Positions 42,201 through 48,589 of a stretch of DNA of 64,000 bases are shown here, one piece after another. Where the stretch lies: contig NZ_CP118615.1 of the NCBI RefSeq assembly GCF_028993575.1, positions 248,001-312,000 on the forward strand. Direction: 5' to 3'. The stretch is from Micromonospora cathayae. GTDB taxonomy: Bacteria; Actinomycetota; Actinomycetes; Mycobacteriales; Micromonosporaceae. The translations under genes were made by a program, and so were the position numbers. Position 1 is the stretch's first letter, and each line of letters opens with the position of its first letter. Under the pieces are notes generated by a model that saw nothing but the letters and a program-made list of their open reading frames with translations, ran no database searches and had not been told where the DNA came from.

Positions 42201-42286
42201 AAGAGGACGAACACCCCGATCAGGACACCGATCGTGACGCGTCCGCGTCGGCTCATCCTCGGCAGGGGGGTGCTACGACTGACCAC
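39281..42286 (-). CDS. UPF0182-family large membrane protein
   Basis: About 1001 aa. Seven hydrophobic segments occupy the first 330 residues (VTIGVLIGVFVLFTLLGWG, LITRTLLFLAVGLGMAAVV, WVLVASAVVGLFAGLSA, LLGVGFTAVVLAVIGALAVHYV, LTTLVAVFVLLKAVAYVLD and others), followed by a long extracytoplasmic region (RSIDATRTAFGLADTKV, PRIYYGERMGPNDYAIVG, GGVSVGSFTRRLLYAIKEQESNFLLS) and a Pro/Ser/Thr tail. This is the standard UPF0182 layout; function remains unknown, though conserved across actinobacteria. GTG 42286 is preferred because GGAG lies 8 nt upstream; ATG 42256 would remove ten residues. It is downstream of ylbL on the same strand. Confidence 0.92.
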   Translation of the reverse strand: MVSRSTPLPRMSRRGRVTIGVLIGVFVLFTLLGWGVQAWTDWLWFDEVDYTQVFTGVLITRTLLFLAVGLGMAAVVGGNLWLAHRLRPGLRPHSAEQATLERYRMVLGPRIGTWVLVASAVVGLFAGLSAQSRWSQWLLFRNGGDFGVKDPEFGVDVGFYVFQLPFLRYLLGVGFTAVVLAVIGALAVHYVFGGVRLQGVGDRMTNAARAHLTTLVAVFVLLKAVAYVLDRRAMLLEYNDSAKLYGAGYADVNALLPAKEILAYISIVVAIAIIVFSNAVMRNLVWPGISLALLGVSAVAIGGIYPWAVQTFEVKPSARDKEAPYIQRSIDATRTAFGLADTKVSPYGANNLTPPATLATDEAVVPNARLLDPQLVSETYTQLQQVRGFYDFGPKLDIDRYTVNGETRDYVVGMREINYGELTDQQNNWINRHTVYTHGFGLVGAPANQVVCGGQPYFVSGFLGEREQERCSAQTDQIPTEQPRIYYGERMGPNDYAIVGQANPERNAEFDRPTPTTGGEQYYTYTGEGGVSVGSFTRRLLYAIKEQESNFLLSEAVNENSKLLYVRNPRDRVEKVAPFLTIDGDPYPAVVDGRIQWIVDAYTTAATYPYAERVNLQTETTDELTNQGTFQLARENVNYMRNSVKATVDAYDGTVKLYEFDEADPVLKAWNKAFGGDLVVPRADIPAELAAHFRYPADMFKVQRNLLTKFHVTDPGDFYSGQDFWQVPNVPDNPDGGQKQPPYYLYTQFPEQSEPRFQLTSAVTPNGRQNLAALISGSYVDGKPRLEVLELPDQTRVSGPVQVHQQMTNNAAIRQQLNLLSSNQAQVQYGNLLSLPFDNGMLYVEPVYVKSNQQDAYPLLQKVLLSYGDGGSYVVLANTLDEGIKQLVEQGKQAGAGNPPPPPAGDGEGDGETPPAPPTETPPMTGELAEAAKRVQDAIAEVKAAQTSGDFERYGRALKSLDDAMAAFQRAQQATAPAPGGSATPTPSGSAAPSPSASAAG

Positions 42287-42387
42287 TGTTTTGGCTCCGC
42301 ACGCTCGACCGGCTCCGACCAGGCCACAAGAGTACGTGGTATTCCTGAACACGTACGGTCAAGGTGCCGCGCCGGAGGCGTCACGGT

Positions 42388-43401
42388 TCAGCAGCGGGCG
42401 GGCTCGCCCCCGGTGCGTACCTGCTCCAACGCGGTCAACGCGTCGTCCAGACTGCCCACCTTGAGCAGCGGAAGGTCGGGTTGGGCGTTGCGGACCGCCT
42501 CGGCGCAGTTCGCCTCCGGCACCAGGAACACCGCCGCCCCGGCCTCCTTCGCGCCGACCAGTTTCTGCGCGATGCCGCCGATCGGGCCCACCTGTCCCTC
42601 GTCGTCGATGGTGCCGGTACCCGCGATGATCTTGCCGCCGGTGAGGTCGGCCGGTTCGAGCTTGTCCACGATGCCGAGGGCGAACATCAGCCCCGCGCTC
42701 GGCCCACCGATGTCGCCGAGGTCGATCTCCAGGGTGAACGGGTGCGGCTGCCGCTGCTCGACCTCGATCCCGACGCGCGGCCGACCGTCGGACTCCCGGC
42801 TGGTGACGGTGGCCGTGCCGGCCGAGCCCGCGCGGGTGTACCCGATCGTCAGCGCGGAGCCGGCCGGCCGGGCCCGGATCAGCCCGGTCAGGCTGGACGC
42901 ACTGGTCACCGGCTTGCCGTCCACCGAGGTGAGCAGGTCGCCCACCTGGAGCGCGCCGGCCGACGGGCCGTCCGGGGTGACCCCGGAGACCACCACCTGC
43001 ACCGGGTAGCCCAGCTCGCGCAGGGCGGCCGTCTCGGCGCTGGTCTGCGACGCGGTGAACTCCTCGGCGTTGCGCTCCTCGACCTGCTCACGGCTCTGGC
43101 CGGGCGGGTAGACCAGCTCCCGGGGCACCACCGCCCGGTCGGGCGAGAACCAGCCGGCCAGCGCCGAGCGCAGCTTCACCGACGGCTGCACCCCCACCGT
43201 GGTCAGCCGGAGCTGCCCGGCGGAGGTGGAGGTCTCCCGACCGGAGACCTTGATGATCTCCTCACCGTTCTCCCTGCCGAGGGTGTCGACGGTGGGGCCG
43301 GGGCCGAGCACCACGTACGGGATCGGCGCGGCCAGCACCCCGATGCTGAGCAGTGTGGTGAGCAGAGCACCGAGCAGGACCGTGACACCGCGTCGTCTCA
43401 T
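42388..43401 (-). CDS. Membrane-anchored PDZ/Lon-type protease (YlbL)
   Basis: A 337-aa protein: N-terminal membrane anchor (VTVLLGALLTTLLSIGVLAAPIPYVV), a PDZ domain at about 130-210 (VVVSGVTPDGPSAGALQVGDLLTSVDGKPV), and a C-terminal Lon (S16) proteolytic domain with the serine in GDIGGPSAGLMFALGI and the lysine in QKLVGAKEAGAAVFLVP. The Ser-Lys dyad is intact. Homologues in Bacillus degrade membrane-associated targets such as a cell-division inhibitor; the target here is unknown. ATG 43401. Divergent from the zinc-metalloprotease-family gene. Confidence 0.9.
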   Translation of the reverse strand: MRRRGVTVLLGALLTTLLSIGVLAAPIPYVVLGPGPTVDTLGRENGEEIIKVSGRETSTSAGQLRLTTVGVQPSVKLRSALAGWFSPDRAVVPRELVYPPGQSREQVEERNAEEFTASQTSAETAALRELGYPVQVVVSGVTPDGPSAGALQVGDLLTSVDGKPVTSASSLTGLIRARPAGSALTIGYTRAGSAGTATVTSRESDGRPRVGIEVEQRQPHPFTLEIDLGDIGGPSAGLMFALGIVDKLEPADLTGGKIIAGTGTIDDEGQVGPIGGIAQKLVGAKEAGAAVFLVPEANCAEAVRNAQPDLPLLKVGSLDDALTALEQVRTGGEPARC

Positions 43402-43500
43402 GCGGCAGAGCGTACCGACCGGACCCGGACCGCCCGGCCCGGACGAACGCGCGCGTCGTAGCCGGACGAACGCGCCCGTCGTACCGGCCCCGGCCGGGTC

Positions 43501-43577
43501 GGCCCGTCGCCTGATGCGCGTGCCGTGGCGGCCCCGGCCGGGCGGCCCGTCGCCTGATGCGCGTGTCGTGGCGGCCC
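43501..43577. repeat. 43-bp direct duplication between ylbL and the metalloprotease gene
   Basis: GGCCCGTCGCCTGATGCGCG followed by a conserved right part occurs at 43501 and again at 43544 with period 43 bp and one base change in the shared 34 bp. A shorter GGACGAACGCGC duplication precedes it (about 43441-43480). It lies in the 273-bp divergent promoter region. Confidence 0.7.
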
Positions 43578-43674
43578 GGGGTCGCCCGGCCGGCTCCGGT
43601 CCGTGCCGCGACTTCGCCCTCAGCGCAACTCCGGTAGCGGCGACCAGCGGCGGAGCCCGCGTACCGTAGAACGC

Positions 43675-44958
43675 GTGCCTGATATTCCGTTCGGCTTCGC
43701 GCTCCCGGGTGGGCAACCACCAGACCCCAACGACCCCGCGCAGATGCAGCAGTTCATGACCCAGTTGCAGCACCTGCTCTCGGCGCCGGGCAGCGGTCCG
43801 GTCAACTGGGACCTGGCCCGTCAGGTGGCGGCCAGTCAGCTCGCCGCCGCCGGGGACCCGGCCGTCACGCCGTTCGAGCGACACGCCGTGGAGGAGGCGT
43901 TGCGCCTGGCCGACCTGTGGCTGGAGCCCGCCTCGTCGTGGCCGTCCGGCATCCAGACCCCGGTCGCCTGGAACCGCAACGAGTGGATCTTCAAGACCCT
44001 CGACGTCTGGCGCAAGCTCTGCGACCCGGTGGCCAGCCGGATGGTCGGCGCGATGGGCGACCTGGTCCCGCCGGAGGCGCGGGCCCAGCTCGGCCCGATG
44101 CAGTCGATGGTCGCCACCCTCGGTGGGGCGCTCTTCGGCGGGCAGCTCGGCCAGGCACTCGGGTCGCTCGCCGCCGAGGTGCTCTCCGCGGGCGACATCG
44201 GCCTGCCGCTCGGCCCGGCCGGCACGGCCGCGCTGATCCCGGCCAACATCAAGCAGTACGGCACCGGCCTGGAGCTGCCCGAGGACGAGGTACGCCTCTA
44301 CGTCGCCCTACGTGAGGCCGCCCACCAGCGGCTCTTCCAGCACGTGCCGTGGCTGCGCGGGCACGTGCTGAGCAGCGTCGAGACGTACGCCGCCGGTATC
44401 CGGGTCAACCGGGAGGCGATCGAGGAGGCGATGGGGCGGGTCGACCCGACCGACCCGGAGTCGATGCAGGCGATCGCCCTGGAGGGCATCTTCACGCCGG
44501 AGGACACCCCGGCGCAGAAGGCGTCCCTGGCCCGGCTGGAGACCGCCCTCGCGCTGGTCGAGGGCTGGGTCTGCCACGTGGTGGACGAGGCCGCCGGCGG
44601 CCGGTTGCCGAACGTGGTCGCGCTGGGCGAGGCGTTCCGGCGGCGGCGGGCGGCCGGCGGTCCGGCCGAGCAGACCTTCGCCGCCCTGGTCGGGCTCGAG
44701 CTGCGTCCCCGTCGGCTGCGCGAGGCGGCGGCGCTGTGGGCGGCGCTCACCGAGCACCGCGGGATCGCCGGCCGGGACGCCCTCTGGGGGCACCCCGACC
44801 TGCTCCCCTCCGGCGAGGAGTTCGCCGACCCGGAGGGCTTCGCCCGCTCCCAGCTCGACTTCGGTGAGCTGGACGAGTTCGACTTCACCGCGCCGGGTGG
44901 CCCCGAGGAGCAGCCGCCGGGCGAGCGCCGCCCCGACGACGGTACCGACCGCTCCTGA
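43675..44958 (+). CDS. Zinc-dependent metalloprotease-family protein
   Basis: A 427-aa actinobacterial protein of the family annotated as hydrolase or zinc-dependent metalloprotease. Diagnostic segments: FGFALPGGQPPDPNDPAQMQQFM at the N-terminus, WDLARQVA, WIFKTLDVWRKLCDPVASRM, GQLGQALGSLAAEVL, and the putative active-site helix LREAAHQRLFQHVPWL, where the first His of HExxH is replaced by Arg (R-E-A-A-H), as usual for this family. The acidic, Pro-rich C-terminus is disordered. GTG 43675. Activity is unproven. Confidence 0.85.
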   Translation: MPDIPFGFALPGGQPPDPNDPAQMQQFMTQLQHLLSAPGSGPVNWDLARQVAASQLAAAGDPAVTPFERHAVEEALRLADLWLEPASSWPSGIQTPVAWNRNEWIFKTLDVWRKLCDPVASRMVGAMGDLVPPEARAQLGPMQSMVATLGGALFGGQLGQALGSLAAEVLSAGDIGLPLGPAGTAALIPANIKQYGTGLELPEDEVRLYVALREAAHQRLFQHVPWLRGHVLSSVETYAAGIRVNREAIEEAMGRVDPTDPESMQAIALEGIFTPEDTPAQKASLARLETALALVEGWVCHVVDEAAGGRLPNVVALGEAFRRRRAAGGPAEQTFAALVGLELRPRRLREAAALWAALTEHRGIAGRDALWGHPDLLPSGEEFADPEGFARSQLDFGELDEFDFTAPGGPEEQPPGERRPDDGTDRS

Positions 44959-45226
44959 CCGGTCCCACCTTCCGACCGGATAGCGGCCGGCTCCCCGGGC
45001 CACCGGGTGGCCGGCCGCTGCGCGTCGACGGGCCGGGCTCAGACCGACGGTCTCAGACCGGGCTCAGCTTGACCCGGCCGCCGGCCCGGCCCGGCCAGTC
45101 GACCGGCGGCGACCCTGGCCCGACCGAGCCCCACACCCGCAGCCACCTGGCCAGTAGGACGGCCTCAGCTCCGGCCCGTCAGCGCCCCGCCCCAGATCGT
45201 TGGCGACACGGAGGGCAGCCCGTCCG

Positions 45227-45835
45227 TCAGTGACCCGGCCGCGCCCCGGAGAGCAGCGCCCGGGTCGCCTCCCAGCCTTCCACGGCCGGGTCCAGGGCGG
45301 CGAGGTCGGCCGGCCCGCGTAACCGGTGCCAGGCGGCGGTGACCGCCAGATCGGCCGGGCTGGGCGCGGCGGCCCGGACCAGCGCGGGCGTGGCGGTGTC
45401 CAGGTCGATCGCAGGCAGCCAGCCCGGAGCCGGGAGGCGGGCCGCGAACCCGAGCAGCCCGGGGCCGGCCCCCTCCACCGGGGCCGCCGCGAGGGGCCGG
45501 CTGGTCAGCGGGCGCAGCAGCTTACCGACGGTGAGACCGGGCAGGTCGGGGGCGTCCGGGGCGATCACGGCGGCCTGGTCGTAGCCGGCCAGCGCGCCGA
45601 GGACCGCGTTGACCGTGGGCGTCGGCACCTCGATCACCGGGGTGCCCGGCCAGACCACCGCCTCGGCCAGTGTCCGGTCCGCGTGGGTCACCGCCACCGC
45701 CGTCTCCACTTCCTGGAGGGTGGCGAGCAGGTCCACCACGTCCTCGGCCAGCGCGTGCCGCCAGTCCCCCGGGTCGATGCCCGGCGGCGACCAGGCCACC
45801 GGCGCGAGCAACGCCACCACCACTCGTCGGGTCAC
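45227..45835 (-). CDS. Uncharacterised protein, possibly nucleotidyl/glycosyltransferase-like
   Basis: A 202-aa protein without a firmly recognised domain. The segment VVALLAPVAWSPPGIDPGDWRHALAEDVVDLLATLQEV, then AVIAPDAPDLPGLTVGKLLRPL, recalls the D-A-P-D-L-P motif of DUF2064/TIGR04282 glycosyltransferase-like proteins, and the length of about 200 residues agrees. ATG 45835 is adopted. It lacks signal or membrane segments. The palindromic repeat lies upstream of it. Confidence 0.6.
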   Translation of the reverse strand: MTRRVVVALLAPVAWSPPGIDPGDWRHALAEDVVDLLATLQEVETAVAVTHADRTLAEAVVWPGTPVIEVPTPTVNAVLGALAGYDQAAVIAPDAPDLPGLTVGKLLRPLTSRPLAAAPVEGAGPGLLGFAARLPAPGWLPAIDLDTATPALVRAAAPSPADLAVTAAWHRLRGPADLAALDPAVEGWEATRALLSGARPGH

Positions 45836-45934
45836 CCCCCGACCCTAACCACCCAACCCCGCCCACCCCCTCCCCCTCTCCCCTGGCAACCCCTCCCCCT
45901 CCATCCCGCCCCCGGTCCCCCCTCTCTCTCCACG

Positions 45935-46001
45935 CCCGTTGATCATGAAGTTGTTGTCCGCGACACGCGGATCGGGCGACAACAACTTCATGATCAACGG
46001 G
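45935..46001. repeat. AT-rich palindromic repeat, copy 2
   Basis: CCCGTTGATCATGAAGTTGTTGTC (24 nt, given as positions 45935-45958) is complemented exactly by 45978-46001; the 19-nt centre is unrelated to that of copy 1 except for CGACACG. The core GTTGATCATGAAG is shared with the copy at 5690. It is flanked on the left by about 85 bp of almost pure pyrimidine and on the right by about 60 bp of almost pure purine, extending the dyad symmetry to over 200 bp. Confidence 0.85.
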
Positions 46002-46060
46002 GCGAGTGGGCGGGGGAGGGAGGGGGAGGCAGGGGAGGGGAGGGGAGGGGGCTGGGGGGG

Positions 46061-46591
46061 TTAGTCGGGGAGGGGGACGGCGGATACGGAGGCGACGCCT
46101 TCCAGGTAGCCGCGGGCGCGTTCGGCCTTGGGGTAGCGGCAGACCAGGGCCCAGAACGACGCGTTGTGGCTGGGCACGATGAGGTGGGCCAGCTCGTGCA
46201 GGAGCACGTAGTCGATCACCCAGTCGGGCATGTCCTGGAGGCGGTGGGAGATCCGGATGGTCCGGTCGGCGGGCGTACAGGATCCCCAGCGGCCGTTCTG
46301 GTTGGTCACCCACCGCACGCTGGTCGGGACGGCCTGCCGGCCGTACTCCGGCAGGTACAGGCCGATCAGCCGGGTGGCGCGTTGGAGCAGCTCGGCGTCG
46401 GTGCGGGCCAGGCGGCCCTCACGGGCGGCGAGCCGGGCGAGCATCCGGTCCACCCACTCGGTCTCCTCGGCCCGGGAGAACTGGTCCGGGATCAGGACGA
46501 CCACCCGTTCACCGTCCCGGTACGCGGACACCGTACGTCGCCGACGCTGACTGCGTCGCACCTCGACGACCGGCTTCCGCGCGCCTGCCAT
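46061..46591 (-). CDS. YgjP-like zinc metallopeptidase
   Basis: A 176-aa M48-like (DUF45) peptidase. It contains VRWVTNQNGRWGSCTPADRTIRISHRLQDMP, the W-G-S-C-x8-I signature of the family, and the zinc site VLLHELAHLIVPSHNASFW (HExxH, third ligand His in NHNxxF-like SHNASF). Start ATG 46591. Physiological role unknown. It is divergent from the DUF5679 gene with a 520-bp gap. Confidence 0.88.
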   Translation of the reverse strand: MAGARKPVVEVRRSQRRRRTVSAYRDGERVVVLIPDQFSRAEETEWVDRMLARLAAREGRLARTDAELLQRATRLIGLYLPEYGRQAVPTSVRWVTNQNGRWGSCTPADRTIRISHRLQDMPDWVIDYVLLHELAHLIVPSHNASFWALVCRYPKAERARGYLEGVASVSAVPLPD

Positions 46592-47111
46592 CACTGGCCC
46601 GCGCAGCCTCGGGTTCCTGCCACATGGGAAAGCTAATGCGTTCTGACCAGGGGTCCGCAAGGGTCAACCCACCGACACGCGCCCGGAAACTCCAGGTTGG
46701 TGGCGTGCCGTCCGGAAAAAATGTTTGCGGCGCCCCGCGCGGGCCCTCCGATCACCCTCGGTGGCGGCCGGCGGGTGTCACGGCTGGGGCGCGCGACCCT
46801 CCGTCCCACGGTAGGTGATCTTCTCTCCGGACGCAGCGCGGGGGGTGTCCGGAGGGGCCTATCGGCGGGTTCACCCGGCGTGTCCCCGCCAAACTGACTT
46901 ATCCCACGTAATTCGGCAGGCACACTCTCGACGTCGACTAGCTCACAGTGTCGATGGATCTCTGACATGGAACCACCCGCACCTGGGTAGGGTCCGCCGG
47001 ACCAGCGGTCACGCGAGTGACCGCGCAGCAAGACCCAGCGCCGGAGCCCGCGAGGCCCGCCGCCGGGCACCGCCGGCCGACATGACCGGCGGACGAGACG
47101 AGGAGGGCACC
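46592..47111. other. Divergent gap between ygjP-like and DUF5679 genes
   Basis: 520 bp with no credible coding sequence on either strand. It is GC-rich in the left part and AT-richer around 46895-46970 (CTGACTTATCCCACGTAATT), where a promoter for the DUF5679 gene could lie. A 140-residue minus-strand frame is a codon-bias artefact. No repeats beyond short ones were found. Confidence 0.5.
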
Positions 47112-47279
47112 GTGGCCGACCAGGCCCAGACCTACAACGGTTACTGCGTCAAGTGCAAGGAGAAGCGTGACTTCGAGGGCAAGGTCGAGGTCTCGAAGAC
47201 CGGCATGAACATGGCCAAGGGCAAGTGCCCGGTGTGTGGCACAACAGTGAACCGGATTCTCGGCAAGGCGAAGGTCTGA
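47112..47279 (+). CDS. DUF5679 zinc-ribbon mini-protein
   Basis: A 55-aa protein, GTG 47112, preceded by GGAGGG. It has two CxxC knuckles (YCVKCKEKRDFEG and KCPVCGTTVNRILGKAKV) 23 residues apart, like a treble-clef zinc ribbon, and matches DUF5679, sometimes annotated as a ribosome-associated or L32-like zinc protein. An equivalent gene sits next to the ABC1 kinase gene in mycobacteria. A hairpin follows. Confidence 0.85.
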   Translation: MADQAQTYNGYCVKCKEKRDFEGKVEVSKTGMNMAKGKCPVCGTTVNRILGKAKV

Positions 47280-47288
47280 TCCGGACGC

Positions 47289-47325
47289 GGGCGGGTGGGG
47301 TGACCGAGCGTCACCCTGCCCGCCC
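47289..47325 (+). terminator. Hairpin after the DUF5679 gene
   Basis: GGGCGGG...GGGTGAC (47289-47304) pairs with GTCACCC...CCCGCCC (47310-47325), with a TG/TG wobble gap and a 5-nt loop. It begins 10 nt after the stop and isolates this gene from the downstream DnaA boxes. Confidence 0.75.
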
Positions 47326-47361
47326 GTGACCGTCCGGTGACGGAAAGATGTTACCGGCCAG

Positions 47362-47424
47362 TTGTGGACAACTCCCGATCGGCTGTGGATAACCCTGGAG
47401 AACGCCGCACCGGGCTGTGGACAA
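47362..47424 (+). promoter_or_regulatory. Three phased DnaA boxes
   Basis: TTGTGGACAA (47362-47371), CTGTGGATAA (47383-47392) and CTGTGGACAA (47415-47424) all carry TGTGGAYAA, the complement of the DnaA box TTRTCCACA, in one orientation. The 9-mers start at 47363, 47384 and 47416: 21 and 32 bp apart, two and three helical turns. They lie 41-103 bp before the ThiF-like start. No dnaA or dnaN gene is near, so this is not the usual origin; a DnaA-titration or DnaA-regulated promoter region is more likely. Confidence 0.7.
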
Positions 47425-47464
47425 CGATCGACGGATCGTCTGGACACGGTAACCATTGGTCACC

Positions 47465-48589
47465 ATGACCCGTGCCACACTTCTCCGTCCGACCCTGCTG
47501 CCCGGCCTCACCCGGCTCTGGCGGGACCGGCACACGCTGCAACTCGGTCTCGACCCCGACCGGGCGGTCCTGCTGGAGGTCGCCAACCCGCGTGCCGTCC
47601 GCCTGCTCGACCTGCTGGACGGCACGCACAGCGAACGCCACGTCGTCGACCACGCCACCCGCCTGCACGTCGACCGGGACGACGCACGGAGCCTGCTGGC
47701 GGCATTACGGGCCGCCGGGCTGGTGGTGCCCGCGCACACGCTGGTGCCGACCGGGCTGGCCGAACCGGACCGGGCCCGGCTCGCCGACGAGGCGGACGCG
47801 CTGGCGCTCGGCGCGGCCCAGCTGCCCGCCACCCCGGCCCAGGTGCTCCGGCGTCGCCGGGCCGCCCGGGTGGTGGTCACCGGGAGCGGCCGGCTCGGTG
47901 GGCCGGTGGCCGCCGCGCTGGCGCAGGCCGGCGTCGGGCACGTCGATCCCGACCTGCGCGGCCGGGTCCGCCCGGCCGATCTGGGCGGTACCGGGTTCCT
48001 CCCCACCGACATCGGCCGACACACCGCCGACGCGGTGGCGGACGTCATCGCCCGCACCGCGCCGGGCACGCTGACCAGGCCGGTCCGCCGCCGCCGCGCC
48101 GAACTGGTCGTCCAGGTGGGCTTCGACCGCCCGGCCGGTCTGCTCGCCGCCGGGTACGCCCGCCGCCGTCAGCCGCACCTGCTGGTCGGGCTGCGCGACG
48201 GCGTACCGGTGATCGGTCCGCTGGTGCGCCCACCGGCCGGTCCCTGCCTCAACTGCGTCGACCTGCACCGGGTCGACCGGGACCCGGCCTGGCCGGGGCT
48301 CGCCGCGCAGCTCGCCGGCGACGACAGGGCCCGGGCCTGTGGCGTCGCCACCCTGCTCGCCGCTGTCGCCTTCGCCACAGCCGAGGCGCTCGGTCACCTC
48401 GACGGCGGTACGCCGGAGACGGTCGGCGCGGCCGTCGAGATCAGCGGGGCCGGCCGGTTCCGGCGGCGGGTCTGGGCGCCCCATCCCGGTTGCGACTGCC
48501 TTCGGGCCGGACGACGGCCGCCCGTACCGGTCCCGGCCCGGCCACGGAGCAGCAGGGGTGCCGTCGAGTCGGTAACAATGGCCGGGTGA
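47465..48589 (+). CDS. ThiF/E1-like cyclodehydratase-domain protein
   Basis: A 374-aa protein similar to the ThiF-like proteins of TOMM (azole peptide) pathways. After an N-terminal peptide-binding-like domain (about residues 20-100: VLLEVANPRAVRLLDLLDGTHSERHVVDHATR) a Rossmann motif VVVTGSGRLGGPVAAALAQAGVGHVD starts near residue 138; zinc ligands are in PCLNCVDLHR and in HPGCDC. The adenylating arginines are hard to identify, so enzyme activity is doubtful. No YcaO or precursor gene is adjacent. ATG 47465 directly follows the palindrome GGTAACC-ATT-GGTCACC (47448-47464). It overlaps the ABC1 kinase start by 4 nt. Confidence 0.75.
   Translation: MTRATLLRPTLLPGLTRLWRDRHTLQLGLDPDRAVLLEVANPRAVRLLDLLDGTHSERHVVDHATRLHVDRDDARSLLAALRAAGLVVPAHTLVPTGLAEPDRARLADEADALALGAAQLPATPAQVLRRRRAARVVVTGSGRLGGPVAAALAQAGVGHVDPDLRGRVRPADLGGTGFLPTDIGRHTADAVADVIARTAPGTLTRPVRRRRAELVVQVGFDRPAGLLAAGYARRRQPHLLVGLRDGVPVIGPLVRPPAGPCLNCVDLHRVDRDPAWPGLAAQLAGDDRARACGVATLLAAVAFATAEALGHLDGGTPETVGAAVEISGAGRFRRRVWAPHPGCDCLRAGRRPPVPVPARPRSSRGAVESVTMAG

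Noticed and set aside
46633..47070. Minus-strand 145-aa frame in the ygjP-DUF5679 gap
   Set aside because: Arg/Pro-rich without domain or ribosome site; typical of random open frames in high-GC DNA.
47448..47464. GGTAACC-ATT-GGTCACC palindrome as a terminator
   Set aside because: It lies directly before a start codon and is short; an operator is likelier, and it is mentioned under the gene.
47280..47464. Chromosomal origin of replication (oriC)
   Set aside because: Three DnaA boxes are present, but actinobacterial oriC has many more and is flanked by dnaA and dnaN, which are absent; no AT-rich unwinding region is seen.
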